From positions 57,882 through 121,881 of the forward strand of contig NZ_LRUF01000011.1 in the NCBI RefSeq assembly GCF_001550155.1: a stretch of 64,000 nucleotides of DNA, in the 5' to 3' direction. Each line of letters opens with the position of its first letter. The stretch's first letter is position 1. Position numbers and translations under genes: made by a program. Under the pieces are notes generated by a model, which was not told the DNA's origin, did not search any database, and was given only the letters and a program-made list of their open reading frames with translations. The DNA comes from Pseudoalteromonas arabiensis (GTDB lineage: Bacteria > Pseudomonadota > Gammaproteobacteria > Enterobacterales > Alteromonadaceae). This document shows, piece after piece, positions 19,090-28,209 of this stretch.

Positions 19090-19362
19090 TTAATTGGTAT
19101 TTTCAAGCACAAGGTAATGACTTAATCCCAAACTATTAATTGCCTGTTGCAATGGTTCGCTTTGTCCAACCCAAATAATTTTATGCTGAACCGAAAGCAA
19201 ATGTTTTTGTAATGCACACAGCAGCTGTACTGACGCAGTATCGGCTCTCGTTACTTCACTGATATCAAGACATATATCATCATTTGACGACAACTCTTGT
19301 AGTAAATCTTGGTGTAACGACTCAACCTGAGTAATTGCGAGTTCAGTAGGAAGCTTTATCAT
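19090..19362 (-). CDS. STAS domain protein heading the che operon
   Basis: A 90-residue STAS domain protein (anti-sigma antagonist/MlaB-like fold). The segment DISEVTRADTASVQLLCAL matches the conserved loop and helix where SpoIIAA-type proteins carry their phosphorylatable Ser/Thr. GTG at 19377 could extend it by five residues, but ATG at 19362 encodes the natural domain start. It is the first gene of the operon, ten bases before cheY. STAS proteins are linked to some chemosensory clusters, but the partner kinase or phosphatase is not seen here. Confidence 0.85.
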   Translation of the reverse strand: MIKLPTELAITQVESLHQDLLQELSSNDDICLDISEVTRADTASVQLLCALQKHLLSVQHKIIWVGQSEPLQQAINSLGLSHYLVLENTN

Positions 19363-19482
19363 TAACACGCTCTTCACGGCTTTTAATAATTCATAACAAA
19401 AGCTTAGACTGAGTTAATAAAATTGCCATTTTTTAAATTAAAAAATAGTAATTTTTTTTAATAGCTTAGAGGAAAAATAAAA

Positions 19483-19504
19483 AAAGAGAGCATCTGCTCT
19501 CTTT
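19483..19504 (-). terminator. Terminator of the oxidase assembly operon
   Basis: A 10-bp perfect stem (AAAGAGAGCA / TGCTCTCTTT) with a 2-nt spacer. On the minus strand it is followed by an uninterrupted T-run, which fits the end of the cox-ctaA-cyoE-SCO transcript 27 bases after the SCO stop. The roughly 100 bases between it and the che operon are AT-rich, with no promoter I can name. Confidence 0.85.
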
Positions 19505-19530
19505 CAAAATACTTTACTGCTCTATACAAG

Positions 19531-20148
19531 TTATAAAGCATAATAGTCAGCAATTTCCTTAAACTCTTGCGTTAATGTTTTGGCATTAATCAAAGGCACA
19601 CTACCTTGCTTAAATTCAGGTTTAAAAATCGCTCGCACAGCCCCAACTTGATCAACCATCACCACCGAAGCACTATGGTCGACAGCATACTCTTGCTCAT
19701 CGCTATCATTAATCGCATAAATTAAGCCAAGCTCCCGCACAAAGGGAAATAGCTGTTTATGCGACCCTGATACAGCTAAAAAATCAGTATTAAAATAATC
19801 AATATAAGCTTTACGTTTAGCCGTTGTATCTCGCTTTGGATCGACAGCAACAAACCACACCTGTACGTCATAATCCTTGCTTAATTGCTTTTGTACACTT
19901 GTAAGTTTTGCCAGTGTCATAGGGCAGATATCAGGACAGCTGGTGTAGCCTAAAAACAGTAAATTCCAATGCCCCTTTAACTGACTATTATCGGCAGGAT
20001 TTCCATGTTGGTCGGTTAATAAAAAAGGGCTAATTGGCTTTGCCTTCTCATACACAAGCGCAGAAACATCAGGGGCAGACTTCTCACTACCGCAACCGAT
20101 CATAATAAGACTAAGGCATGCCATTAGCACAGCTAAAAAATGTTTCAT
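19531..20148 (-). CDS. SCO1/SenC family copper chaperone for cytochrome oxidase
   Basis: A 205-residue lipoprotein-type SCO protein that helps insert the CuA centre of subunit II. The signal peptide ends in a lipobox-like LIMIGC. The thioredoxin-like domain has the copper-binding CPDIC pair (SCPDICPMTLA) and the distant His in VDHSASV. The ATG overlaps the cyoE stop as ATGA, fixing the start at 20148 rather than the GTG twelve bases upstream. It is the last gene of the oxidase operon. Confidence 0.94.
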   Translation of the reverse strand: MKHFLAVLMACLSLIMIGCGSEKSAPDVSALVYEKAKPISPFLLTDQHGNPADNSQLKGHWNLLFLGYTSCPDICPMTLAKLTSVQKQLSKDYDVQVWFVAVDPKRDTTAKRKAYIDYFNTDFLAVSGSHKQLFPFVRELGLIYAINDSDEQEYAVDHSASVVMVDQVGAVRAIFKPEFKQGSVPLINAKTLTQEFKEIADYYAL

Positions 20149-21053
20149 ACAAGAAACCACTTATCAATAAATAGGGCGATAAAGAGTAGCATTAAATGTA
20201 CGATTGAAAAACGAAATAAGTCCATTGCTGTACCCTCTTTAGGCGCAAACTTTAGTTTTAGCGCTTTATAAATAAAAACCGCATTTAAAGCACTTGCAGC
20301 AAATAAATAAATAATCCCCGACATACCTATTAGGTAAGGCAATACACATACTAAGGCCAATAAAATTGAATATGCCACTACACATGTTTTGCAAAACTCA
20401 ATGCCGTGAGTGACAGGTAACATAGGGATTTTTGCTCGCTCGTAATCACTTTTACGCGCAATAGCCAACGCCCAGAAGTGCGGCGGCGTCCAAGTAAAAA
20501 TAATCATCACTAATAACCAAGGCGCAGCTGCCATGTGCCCTGTTTCTGATACCCAGCCTAATAAAGGAGGCATCGCACCAGCAAGTCCACCGATGACAAT
20601 ATTTTGTGGGGTTGCTCGTTTTAAAAAAGAAGTATAGATAAAAGCATAGCCAACCAAAGCAAACAGCGTAAGCACAGCAGTTAACGTATTCGCCCAGATC
20701 ATCAACATAATAAACCCAAGCACACCTATGATGGCGGCAAAACTAAGAGCATGTAGCTTACTTAAGCGGCCTTTTGCCACAGGACGATGTCGTGTGCGTG
20801 CCATTTTGCTATCAATCTCACTATCAACGACATGATTTATTACTGCCGCAGCTGCAGATAATAAACCTATGCCTAGTAGACTTGCTAATTGAACAAATAC
20901 ATCTCTTCCCATATCAGGGGCAAGTGCTAATCCTACCCAAGCTGTGAGTACTAACATCGCAACAACTTTAAATTTGCTTATTGCTAGATAGTCCTTCAGT
21001 AATTCAGTGATCTGCGCTGTTACTGATTTTTCAGTTGTTAAAATAAGTGCCAT
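20145..21053 (-). CDS. cyoE: Protoheme IX farnesyltransferase (heme O synthase)
   Basis: A 302-residue UbiA-family prenyltransferase with about eight membrane segments. It adds a farnesyl group to heme B to give heme O. The first Asp-rich motif is seen in NHVVDSEIDSKMARTRHRP and the second in the ARKSDYERAKIPMLPV region. It lies directly after ctaA, which uses its product. Also called ctaB. Confidence 0.96.
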   Translation of the reverse strand: MALILTTEKSVTAQITELLKDYLAISKFKVVAMLVLTAWVGLALAPDMGRDVFVQLASLLGIGLLSAAAAVINHVVDSEIDSKMARTRHRPVAKGRLSKLHALSFAAIIGVLGFIMLMIWANTLTAVLTLFALVGYAFIYTSFLKRATPQNIVIGGLAGAMPPLLGWVSETGHMAAAPWLLVMIIFTWTPPHFWALAIARKSDYERAKIPMLPVTHGIEFCKTCVVAYSILLALVCVLPYLIGMSGIIYLFAASALNAVFIYKALKLKFAPKEGTAMDLFRFSIVHLMLLFIALFIDKWFLV

Positions 21054-21062
21054 CCCAGCCTC

Positions 21063-22052
21063 CTAAGTTCTTGCTTTTAGATGAAAACAAAGTCTAACCA
21101 TGCTCAAAAGCAACAACGCCGCCATTAAGTTATGAGCAAGTGCGACGCCTAATGGAAAATGCCAATGCACGACGGCAAGACCCAAGCAAATCTGGCATAA
21201 CAAGGCCACCAGTACTGTTACAGTGCAGTGCTTGATCTTTCGAGAATAGGATTTCGAAAAGATTCGCCACATAATCAACGCAAGCACCACACAGGTTACC
21301 AGTGCCCATATGCGATGTAGTAAATGTATAGACATGCGTGCCTGTTGCGATAACACGCCATACTCATAGGTACTGTGCTCGAGCGGCAGCTGAAACACAC
21401 TTGAGAGTGAAAATGGCTGCCCGTAACTACATAGTGGTAAACCATTACAGTGCGGGGCTGCATAATTAGCCGCAAGCCAACCGCCTAAAGCTATCTGTAA
21501 TACCAACACCACTAACCCTATCAGCGCTAATCTGTAATAAGGCCTCGCCCCTGCATCACCGCCAGTAATAGGCTTAGAGGTCAGCCGCAAATATAGTAAA
21601 AATACTAAAGATAAAATGCTAAACCCACCCAATAAATGCCCCATAACAACCAAAGGTTGCAGATTCATGGTCACTGTCCACATTCCTAGAGCCGCTTGAA
21701 AAACCACCAGCAATAAAAGTGCTAGCGGTAGTTTCACTGGGGTAGTGGGGTATTGACGTTTCAGCCAAGCAAATACAAACAACGCCAATATAAATAGGCC
21801 TAATGCTCCTGCAAAATAGCGATGAATCATTTCTTTCCATGCTTTTGCTGCTTCAAACATCATATCTGGATAATTCTGCTCAACATGCAAAAGTGCAGTT
21901 TCATGCTTTGGCACAGTTAAAAACCCGTAACACCCTGGCCAATCAGGGCAACCGAGCCCTGCATCACTTAACCGCGTATATGCCCCAAGCCCCACCACTA
22001 AAACAGATAGAAAACACGTAAATAAGACTAAATATTTATAATTTTTATACAT
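21063..22052 (-). CDS. ctaA: Heme A synthase (COX15/CtaA)
   Basis: A 329-residue membrane protein with eight predicted helices in two similar halves. It oxidizes heme O to heme A for the aa3 oxidase. Conserved features include GAYTRLSDAGLGCPDWPGCYG at the N-terminus, the helix with EMIHRYFAG (heme-ligand His), and the C-terminal LLHRIWALVT and VVHW blocks. A cysteine pair is found in PHCNGLPLCSYG. It is part of the contiguous minus-strand operon. Confidence 0.96.
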   Translation of the reverse strand: MYKNYKYLVLFTCFLSVLVVGLGAYTRLSDAGLGCPDWPGCYGFLTVPKHETALLHVEQNYPDMMFEAAKAWKEMIHRYFAGALGLFILALFVFAWLKRQYPTTPVKLPLALLLLVVFQAALGMWTVTMNLQPLVVMGHLLGGFSILSLVFLLYLRLTSKPITGGDAGARPYYRLALIGLVVLVLQIALGGWLAANYAAPHCNGLPLCSYGQPFSLSSVFQLPLEHSTYEYGVLSQQARMSIHLLHRIWALVTCVVLALIMWRIFSKSYSRKIKHCTVTVLVALLCQICLGLAVVHWHFPLGVALAHNLMAALLLLSMVRLCFHLKART

Positions 22053-22071
22053 TATTGCCCCTTACCGAGTA

Positions 22072-22566
22072 TTAACTTGAACGTGCGTAGTTGAGTAGTT
22101 TTTTTAAATCTTTCAGTAAGCCTTTTTGAATTAACCGATTCTCTTCAGGTTTGTTTTTATAGGGGTAATGCAAAACAACCAGTCCCATATGATCGACTAA
22201 ATATAAGTCCCCCGCTTGAAGATCTGCGTTTTCTTCTAAATGGCGCCAATTCGCTGCTGTTTTTTGCTGCCGACTTAATACAGCAACATCCACTTTTTGC
22301 TGGTTTTTCCCTAACGCAACGTATAAGTTTTCAAGACTCGCAAGCTGCTCTTCACACCTTAATTGGCAATCATCTGGATAGTTAAGTGCAATTGTCCATT
22401 GCTTAGGGTCTCCTTGCTGCCAATCAGCGAGTTTTACTTCGGTCTTTAACAGCTCACCATGATTACTAGAGCCACTTGGCAACCACTCAAGCTTTAATGC
22501 TGCAAAGGCCAGAATAAGGGGCACAAAACAACACAGAGCAAACAAACTAAGTGGATTTATTTTCAT
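22072..22566 (-). CDS. Oxidase-operon membrane-anchored protein of unknown function
   Basis: A 164-residue protein with one N-terminal hydrophobic segment (about 5-25), then a periplasmic domain with CQLRCEEQLASLENLYVALG. The fold suggested by spacing (two nearby cysteines, then a KVDVAVLSRQ strand and DHMGLVVLHYPY) resembles a degenerate thioredoxin/SCO-like domain. Genes like it accompany SURF1 and ctaA in Alteromonadales and related groups. It overlaps the SURF1 gene by 20 bases. An oxidase assembly role is inferred from position. Confidence 0.8.
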   Translation of the reverse strand: MKINPLSLFALCCFVPLILAFAALKLEWLPSGSSNHGELLKTEVKLADWQQGDPKQWTIALNYPDDCQLRCEEQLASLENLYVALGKNQQKVDVAVLSRQQKTAANWRHLEENADLQAGDLYLVDHMGLVVLHYPYKNKPEENRLIQKGLLKDLKKLLNYARSS

Positions 22567-23296
22567 GATGTCTCCTTCTCATCGCAAAATACGCAATAAC
22601 AGCACAGGCCAAGCCAATTAGCAGCCATTGCACTGCATAGGCGTAATGTTTATCAGGACCCATCACAACACTTTTGTAATGGGGTGTCGCTAAGCCATCT
22701 GCTTCTTTACGATAACCAATAAAGGCGTGTAACGGCTGCTCTAGTTGACGACTAAAGATGGCTAAATCGACTCCCTGAATACGTTTGGGCCAGCCACTTT
22801 CTGCACCAATGTCATCCGCTAAAGTAAAGCCTTGCAGCTGACCTTGTTTTATTTGAACTGTCGCTGTAATAAGCGCACTGCTAGGCCAAGCCACTGATGG
22901 CAAGTGATTACGATCAGCGGGGGCTTTGAGCCAACCAAAATTAACAATTAAAGGGGCTGTCTCTCCTTTGATGCTTACAGCTGCAAGTAAGTCATAACCT
23001 ACTTGCCCTTGATATATTTGATTATCAAGTAGCCAGTAATGTTGTTTATTAACCACCCCAGAGACTTTGACCTGTAAGCCCGTTTTGTTAACACCATCGG
23101 GTAAGTTTTGCAGTGCTTGCCAATCCATAACACCTTGTTGGCTTAATACAGCGAGCTGACTTAATTGCTGCTGCTTTTGCTCGCCGCGTTGATACTGCCA
23201 AACACTTAAACGCAAACAAATCAGCACCGCAAACACCACAACGCAAATTGCGATAATTGAACTAAGCTTTTGTTTACGCCATAAAATTAACTGCAT
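22547..23296 (-). CDS. SURF1 family cytochrome oxidase assembly protein
   Basis: A 249-residue SURF1 protein. It has one membrane helix at each end and a periplasmic core. The N-terminal signature CLRLSVWQYQRGEQK and the C-terminal HYAYAVQWLLIGLACAV block are typical. SURF1 assists heme a insertion in subunit I. TTG at 23299 would add one residue; ATG at 23296 is chosen. Its start codon is only 14 bases from the divergent DUF2909 start. Confidence 0.93.
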   Translation of the reverse strand: MQLILWRKQKLSSIIAICVVVFAVLICLRLSVWQYQRGEQKQQQLSQLAVLSQQGVMDWQALQNLPDGVNKTGLQVKVSGVVNKQHYWLLDNQIYQGQVGYDLLAAVSIKGETAPLIVNFGWLKAPADRNHLPSVAWPSSALITATVQIKQGQLQGFTLADDIGAESGWPKRIQGVDLAIFSRQLEQPLHAFIGYRKEADGLATPHYKSVVMGPDKHYAYAVQWLLIGLACAVIAYFAMRRRHHENKST

Positions 23297-23310
23297 CAAG
23301 GAAACCTAAA

Positions 23311-23622
23311 ATGATAAAAATCATCATTGTGTTGTTATTGTTATATATTGTGTTTAACCTTTTTCGAGCACTGTTTGTAATGATGTCAGCAAAACAGACC
23401 GCACGACCCATGTCACACTATTTAGGACGCAGAGTACTTTTCTCTGTTGTTGTGTTGGTGATCATTATTGCCGCAATGAAATTGGGCTTTATTCACACCA
23501 ACCCATCACCTCTTCGTCACGCTACAGCACATACACAAATACAAATAAACACAGCCAAACCACATCAACAAAATGCCAATACCAAGCTGCGGCCTGAAAC
23601 GCAAAATGCTTTTCACTACTAA
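23311..23622 (+). CDS. DUF2909 family twin-helix membrane protein
   Basis: A 103-residue protein matching the DUF2909 pattern: two hydrophobic helices at about residues 2-25 and 45-64, joined by SAKQTARPMSHYLGRR. The strong AAGGAAACC ribosome-binding site supports the start. It lies on the plus strand inside an otherwise minus-strand oxidase operon, between coxC and SURF1. The last 33 codons run antisense through the 3' end of coxC (101-base overlap) and form a polar tail that looks longer than usual for the family. Function unknown; repeated location in cox loci suggests a link to oxidase biogenesis. Confidence 0.85.
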   Translation: MIKIIIVLLLLYIVFNLFRALFVMMSAKQTARPMSHYLGRRVLFSVVVLVIIIAAMKLGFIHTNPSPLRHATAHTQIQINTAKPHQQNANTKLRPETQNAFHY

Positions 23623-24397
23623 AATGACCTTTGAATATACGCAACAGTACGACAAACAGAATGACCGTCCCCAAGGTCACGTGCATACCGTGAAAACCAG
23701 TTAATAAAAAGAACGTGTTGCCATATACACCCGCATCTAGGGTTAAACCGAGATCCTGATAAGCATGCATATATTCATATACTTGTAAGCCTAAAAAAAC
23801 GACACCTAATAACACGGTTAGCGATAAGAATACTTTTAGCGCACCACGCTTATTGTTTTCCATTGCCACATGAGCAAAGTGAATAGTGACCGAGGAGGTA
23901 AGTAAAATAAGGGTATTAATTAATGGGAGCCCTTGCCAGCCCATAGCCTGTGTTGTGTCACCACTGGGGGTGGTTAAAAGAGGCCATACGGCTTCAAAGG
24001 TTGGCCAAAGTACTTCATTGGTCATGGCATTGTTACCAGCCCCACCCAACCAAGGTACAGAAATCATACGGGCATAAAAAAGTGCACCAAAAAATGCCAT
24101 AAAAAACATTACTTCAGAAAATATAAACCAGCTCATGCCTTGTCGGAATGAACGGTCCATTTGTGCTGAGTAAAGCCCTTTATGCGACTCTTCAATAACG
24201 TTTCTAAACCAGCTAAAAACCATATAAATTAATATCGCAATGCCTAAATACAATACATATTGACCACTGTTGCCTTCGCCACTGACTTGCATCACAGTTA
24301 AACCAGCGCCAACAGCAATTAAAAACATCGCAATTGCACCAACAATCGGCCACGGACTTTCAGCTGGTACATAATATTTTTCGTAATTCTGACTCAT
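23522..24397 (-). CDS. coxC: Cytochrome c oxidase subunit III
   Basis: A 291-residue subunit III with seven membrane helices. Visible signatures are SEVMFFMAFFGALFYARM (the conserved Glu), GFHGMHVTLGTVIL and AAWYWHFVDVVWLCLFV at the C-terminus. It stabilizes the aa3 complex in the inner membrane. Its final 101 bases are overlapped by the DUF2909 gene on the other strand. Confidence 0.97.
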   Translation of the reverse strand: MSQNYEKYYVPAESPWPIVGAIAMFLIAVGAGLTVMQVSGEGNSGQYVLYLGIAILIYMVFSWFRNVIEESHKGLYSAQMDRSFRQGMSWFIFSEVMFFMAFFGALFYARMISVPWLGGAGNNAMTNEVLWPTFEAVWPLLTTPSGDTTQAMGWQGLPLINTLILLTSSVTIHFAHVAMENNKRGALKVFLSLTVLLGVVFLGLQVYEYMHAYQDLGLTLDAGVYGNTFFLLTGFHGMHVTLGTVILFVVLLRIFKGHFSSEKHFAFQAAAWYWHFVDVVWLCLFVFVYVL

Positions 24398-24408
24398 TTT
24401 GTTTGCTC

Positions 24409-24963
24409 CTAATTAGCAATTAGCTTGGCGGCTTCATCGTTTTTAGCCACAACCTGCCCGCTAATATCAAACACGGTATAGGACAATGTCAGCTCTTCAA
24501 CATCATCCGGTAGCTCAGTATCGACATAAAATAGTAAAGTAAACTCGATTTCTTCACCTGCTTTCATAGGCTGTTGATCGAAGCAAAAACAGGCTATTTT
24601 GTGTAAGTATTTAGCTGCTTTTCCTGGCGATACCGAGGGGATTGCTTGCATTATTTTGTCTGTGTTGCTGGTATTCTTAGCGCTAAACTTAACTTCACGC
24701 ATAGCGCCTGGCTGCACAGCGACACTGTACTGCTGGGACTCAACTTTGAATGGTGCACCGCTTTGTGCATGTGTTGTAAAGCTTACATCTACAGAACGCT
24801 CAGTATTAACTGTGTCACTCACTACAGCCCTCTCAAGAGAAGGTTTGCCATTTAAGCCCGTAACATCACAAAACACGTCGTAAAGCGGCACCAATGCAAA
24901 AGCAAATGCAAACATACCAAGGCATGCTAGCAGGAGCTTTTTGAGCAAAGGTGCATGATTCAT
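24409..24963 (-). CDS. ctaG: Cytochrome c oxidase assembly protein CtaG/Cox11
   Basis: A 184-residue Cox11-type copper chaperone for the CuB site of subunit I. It has one N-terminal membrane anchor (about 10-28, ending VPLYDVFCDVTGLNG), then an immunoglobulin-like periplasmic domain with the copper motif KIACFCFDQQ. Its ATG overlaps the coxA stop by one base. Confidence 0.95.
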   Translation of the reverse strand: MNHAPLLKKLLLACLGMFAFAFALVPLYDVFCDVTGLNGKPSLERAVVSDTVNTERSVDVSFTTHAQSGAPFKVESQQYSVAVQPGAMREVKFSAKNTSNTDKIMQAIPSVSPGKAAKYLHKIACFCFDQQPMKAGEEIEFTLLFYVDTELPDDVEELTLSYTVFDISGQVVAKNDEAAKLIAN

Positions 24964-26555
24964 TACTTAATCTCCGGCGGTGTCTCAAAGGTGTGGTAAG
25001 GTGCGGGAGAATCAACTTCCCACTCTAACCCCTCTGCACCATCCCATACTTTTGCAGGCGCTTTGTCACCACCTCTGGCACATTTAAATACCACCAGCAC
25101 GAACAGTAATTGTGAAAGGCCAAACGCAAACCCACCAATACTAATAATGGCGTTAAAGTCTGCAAATTGCAGAGCATAATCAGGGATACGACGTGGCATG
25201 CCCGCAAGGCCAACAAAATGCATCGGGAAAAACAGCACATTGACACTAATTAGTGATAACCAGAAATGCCATTTAGCCAAGGTTTCGTTATACATATTGC
25301 CAGTCCATTTTGGCAGCCAGTAATAGGCTCCCGCCATAATAGAGAACACTGCGCCTGTAACGAGTACATAGTGGAAGTGAGCGACCACAAAATAAGTATC
25401 ATGATATTGGAAATCAGCAGGTGTGATCGCAAGCATCAAGCCAGAGAAACCTCCCAAGGTGAACAATACGATAAAAGCAATGGCAAACATCATGGGAATT
25501 TCAAAACTAATTGAGCCTCGCCACATGGTAGCGACCCAGTTAAACACTTTTACGCCTGTCGGTACCGATATCAACATCGTGGCGTACATAAAGAACAGCT
25601 CACCCGCAACCGGCATGCCTGTAGTGAACATGTGATGTGCCCATACGATAAAGCTAAGCAGCGCAATCGATGAAGTGGCATATACCATAGAGGCATAACC
25701 AAATAGCTTTTTACGTGAGAAAGTCGGCACGATAGTAGAAATAATACCGAACGCCGGCAAAATCATGATATACACCTCAGGGTGCCCAAAGAACCAAAAA
25801 ATATGTTGGAACATCACAGGGTCGCCCCCCCCTGCGGCATCAAAAAAGCTGGTCGCAAAGTATTTATCCGTAAGCACCATGGTCACCGCACCGGCAAGCA
25901 CAGGCATCACAGCAATCAATAAGAATGCGGTGATCAACCATGTCCAAACAAACAGTGGCAGCTTCATCCATGTCATGCCTGGGGCTCTTAAGTTCACAAT
26001 GGTCACGATAACGTTAATCGCCCCCATGATTGAACTAATGCCCATAATATGCACAGCGAAGACAAAGAGTGCGGTGTTATCGTTACTGTAAGTAGTCGAC
26101 AGTGGCGCATAAAAAGTCCAACCGAATGCAGGGCCACCACCAGGCATCAGCAATGAAGCTAACAGGATTAAAAAGGCGAAAGGTAGAATCCAGAAACTCC
26201 AGTTATTCATCCTTGGCAAAGCCATATCAGGTGCACCAATCATCATTGGCACCATCCAGTTGGCCAATCCAGTAAAGGCAGGCATAACAGCCCCAAACAC
26301 CATGATCAAACCATGTACGGTGGTCATTTGGTTAAAAAAGTGAGGATCGACAAGTTGCAGACCTGGCTGGAAAAGCTCAGCGCGGATCACCATTGCCATC
26401 GCACCACCAATTAAAAACATGGTTAGTGAAAAAATGAGGTATAAACTGCCAATATCTTTATGGTTTGTTGTATATAACCAACGCTTGAACCCCTTAGCAG
26501 GGTGGTGGTCGTGATGCGCATGCTCAGTGGCTTGCTCATTAATAACGTTACTCAT
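24963..26555 (-). CDS. ctaD: Cytochrome c oxidase subunit I
   Basis: A 530-residue heme-copper oxidase core subunit with twelve helices. The CuB/heme region is recognizable as [30 protein letters not shown] and [14 protein letters not shown], which carry the histidine ligands and the cross-linked Tyr. The N-terminus is His-rich ([12 protein letters not shown]) before [13 protein letters not shown]. It reduces oxygen to water and pumps protons. One-base overlaps join it to coxB and ctaG. Confidence 0.98.
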   Translation of the reverse strand: MSNVINEQATEHAHHDHHPAKGFKRWLYTTNHKDIGSLYLIFSLTMFLIGGAMAMVIRAELFQPGLQLVDPHFFNQMTTVHGLIMVFGAVMPAFTGLANWMVPMMIGAPDMALPRMNNWSFWILPFAFLILLASLLMPGGGPAFGWTFYAPLSTTYSNDNTALFVFAVHIMGISSIMGAINVIVTIVNLRAPGMTWMKLPLFVWTWLITAFLLIAVMPVLAGAVTMVLTDKYFATSFFDAAGGGDPVMFQHIFWFFGHPEVYIMILPAFGIISTIVPTFSRKKLFGYASMVYATSSIALLSFIVWAHHMFTTGMPVAGELFFMYATMLISVPTGVKVFNWVATMWRGSISFEIPMMFAIAFIVLFTLGGFSGLMLAITPADFQYHDTYFVVAHFHYVLVTGAVFSIMAGAYYWLPKWTGNMYNETLAKWHFWLSLISVNVLFFPMHFVGLAGMPRRIPDYALQFADFNAIISIGGFAFGLSQLLFVLVVFKCARGGDKAPAKVWDGAEGLEWEVDSPAPYHTFETPPEIK

Positions 26556-27697
26556 TAGTTCGCCTCCGCTGCTGCATCAATCGCTGCTTGAATTTGACTC
26601 GGCTGGATAACATCACCCGTATCATTGCCCCAAGCATTTCGTTTATACGTAATGACAGCTGCAAGCTGCTTAATTGAAAGCTGTTTATCGAATGCTTGCA
26701 TTGCTGTACCAGGCTTGCCATGAAGCACAATATCAATGTGATCTTTAACATCACCTAGTACAATAGGGCTGCCTTTAAGCGCAGGAAATACACCGGGTAG
26801 CCCCATACCTGTTGGTTGGTGACATGCTGCACAGCTAGCCATGTAGACTTGCTCACCGAGTGTCATTAACTCTTCTTTAGCGAGTGTTTGATCAAGTAAT
26901 GCAGCATCCGCTGCTGCCGCATTCGCTTTTTCTTGTTTGGCATCAGCCAACCAAGTTGCAAACTCATCTTCAGGTAATGCTTGAACCACAACAGGCATAA
27001 AACCATGATCTTTACCACACAGTTCAGCACATTGGCCTCGGTAAACACCGGGTTCGTTAATGCGTGTCCATGCTTCATTGATAAAGCCCGGATTGGCATC
27101 TTTTTTCACCGCAAAGTCAGGAACCCACCAAGAGTGAATAACATCGTCAGAAGTCATCAAAAAGCGTACTTTTTTGTTGATAGGGAGGACCAACGGCTTA
27201 TCGACTTCAAGTAAGTAATTTGCTGTCTTTTCAGCTTGGTTATCTATTTGATCTTTTGGTGTCGACAAAATCGAGTAATAGGCAATATCTTCACCCATAT
27301 ATTCGTAATGCCATTTCCATTGAGAACCCGTGACCTTAATGGTGATGTCTGCCTTAGAGGCATCTTCCATAGCGATTAAGGTTTTTGTGGCAGGCACAGC
27401 CATGGCAATTAAAATCACAAACGGAATGGCAGTCCAAAGAATTTCAACTTTTGTGCTTTCATGAAATTGGGCGGGCTTTGCCCCCTTTGATTTTCTATGA
27501 TGTATTAAAGCCCAAAACATCACCGCAAAAACGATGACGCCGATGACACAACAGATAATAAATATCGTCATGTGTAACTCATAAACATTATTACTTATAT
27601 CAGTTACCCCTTTACGCATATTAAATTGACTATTTGCCAATGCTAACTGCGGTAGAGACACTAAAATAAGCCACAAGGCATAACGCATTTTACCCAT
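26555..27697 (-). CDS. coxB: Cytochrome c oxidase subunit II with fused cytochrome c domain
   Basis: A 380-residue subunit II. A signal peptide precedes two membrane helices. The cupredoxin domain has the CuA ligands in [11 protein letters not shown] and [15 protein letters not shown] class I cytochrome c domain is fused at the C-terminus, with the heme motif CAACH near residue 291 and a Met-containing distal loop (PGTAMQAFD). The fusion is common in gammaproteobacterial aa3 oxidases. First gene of the operon; AAGGAG lies eight bases before the ATG. Confidence 0.97.
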   Translation of the reverse strand: MGKMRYALWLILVSLPQLALANSQFNMRKGVTDISNNVYELHMTIFIICCVIGVIVFAVMFWALIHHRKSKGAKPAQFHESTKVEILWTAIPFVILIAMAVPATKTLIAMEDASKADITIKVTGSQWKWHYEYMGEDIAYYSILSTPKDQIDNQAEKTANYLLEVDKPLVLPINKKVRFLMTSDDVIHSWWVPDFAVKKDANPGFINEAWTRINEPGVYRGQCAELCGKDHGFMPVVVQALPEDEFATWLADAKQEKANAAAADAALLDQTLAKEELMTLGEQVYMASCAACHQPTGMGLPGVFPALKGSPIVLGDVKDHIDIVLHGKPGTAMQAFDKQLSIKQLAAVITYKRNAWGNDTGDVIQPSQIQAAIDAAAEAN

Positions 27698-28209
27698 GTG
27701 ACAGCTCCTTTAGATGCTATTGCAAGACGCAAAGCGAAAAGGCGTACAGCTAGGTGCCCATTCGTATTTTTATTGTTTAGAGCAAACACGTACCAACACG
27801 ACAGAAATCTGATACAAGCTCATCGTTTAACACCACTGCACATTATTTTGTGTCTTTTTAGTAAAACGGTGTTAATACATTGTATTAACCAATTAGTTAA
27901 AAAATGAACAATAAGCAAGTTTTTAATCTAAGAAATGTTTATTTTGGTGCAAAAATAACAACTATAATCAGAGCGTTATTTGTAAAAAAGGGGAAGAGCA
28001 AAAACTCAAAAAGAAAGGAAAACTGCGCTATACATGGACTCCGAGCAACGCTAAGGGGTCACAAATCAATGCTAAATAGGTAAAAAGCGGCGTCGCACCA
28101 AATTAAATCAGTTTGACGCACCATTTTGAAAACATCTTACTCAGTACAAAACATTAAAACAAAAAACGAGCGCGACTGAAAACGCTAAAGTTACTTAAGT
28201 ATATTAACG
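27698..28209. other. Long intergenic region upstream of the oxidase operon
   Basis: These 512 bases separate coxB from the 3' end of lexA. They should hold the oxidase operon promoter. I see a 19-bp palindrome at 27871-27889 and a TATAAT hexamer on the plus strand near 27963, without a well-spaced -35. A 69-codon frame at the left end has no ribosome-binding site or family resemblance and is not called. No terminator-like hairpin with a T-run is visible, so a lexA terminator was not found. Confidence 0.6.
27871..27889. promoter_or_regulatory. Perfect palindrome, candidate operator for the oxidase operon
   Basis: GTTAATACA-T-TGTATTAAC is a perfect 9+1+9 palindrome about 174 bases upstream of coxB. 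The symmetry and AT-rich half sites suggest a dimeric regulator. It does not match FNR, LexA, IscR, HexR or PdhR consensus that I know. Confidence 0.45.

Noticed and set aside
26555..27697. coxB cytochrome c fusion as a novelty
   Set aside because: Fusion of a cytochrome c domain to subunit II is well known in bacterial aa3 oxidases.
27698..27907. 69-codon plus-strand frame upstream of coxB
   Set aside because: No ribosome-binding site and an irregular basic composition; it overlaps the probable oxidase operon leader.
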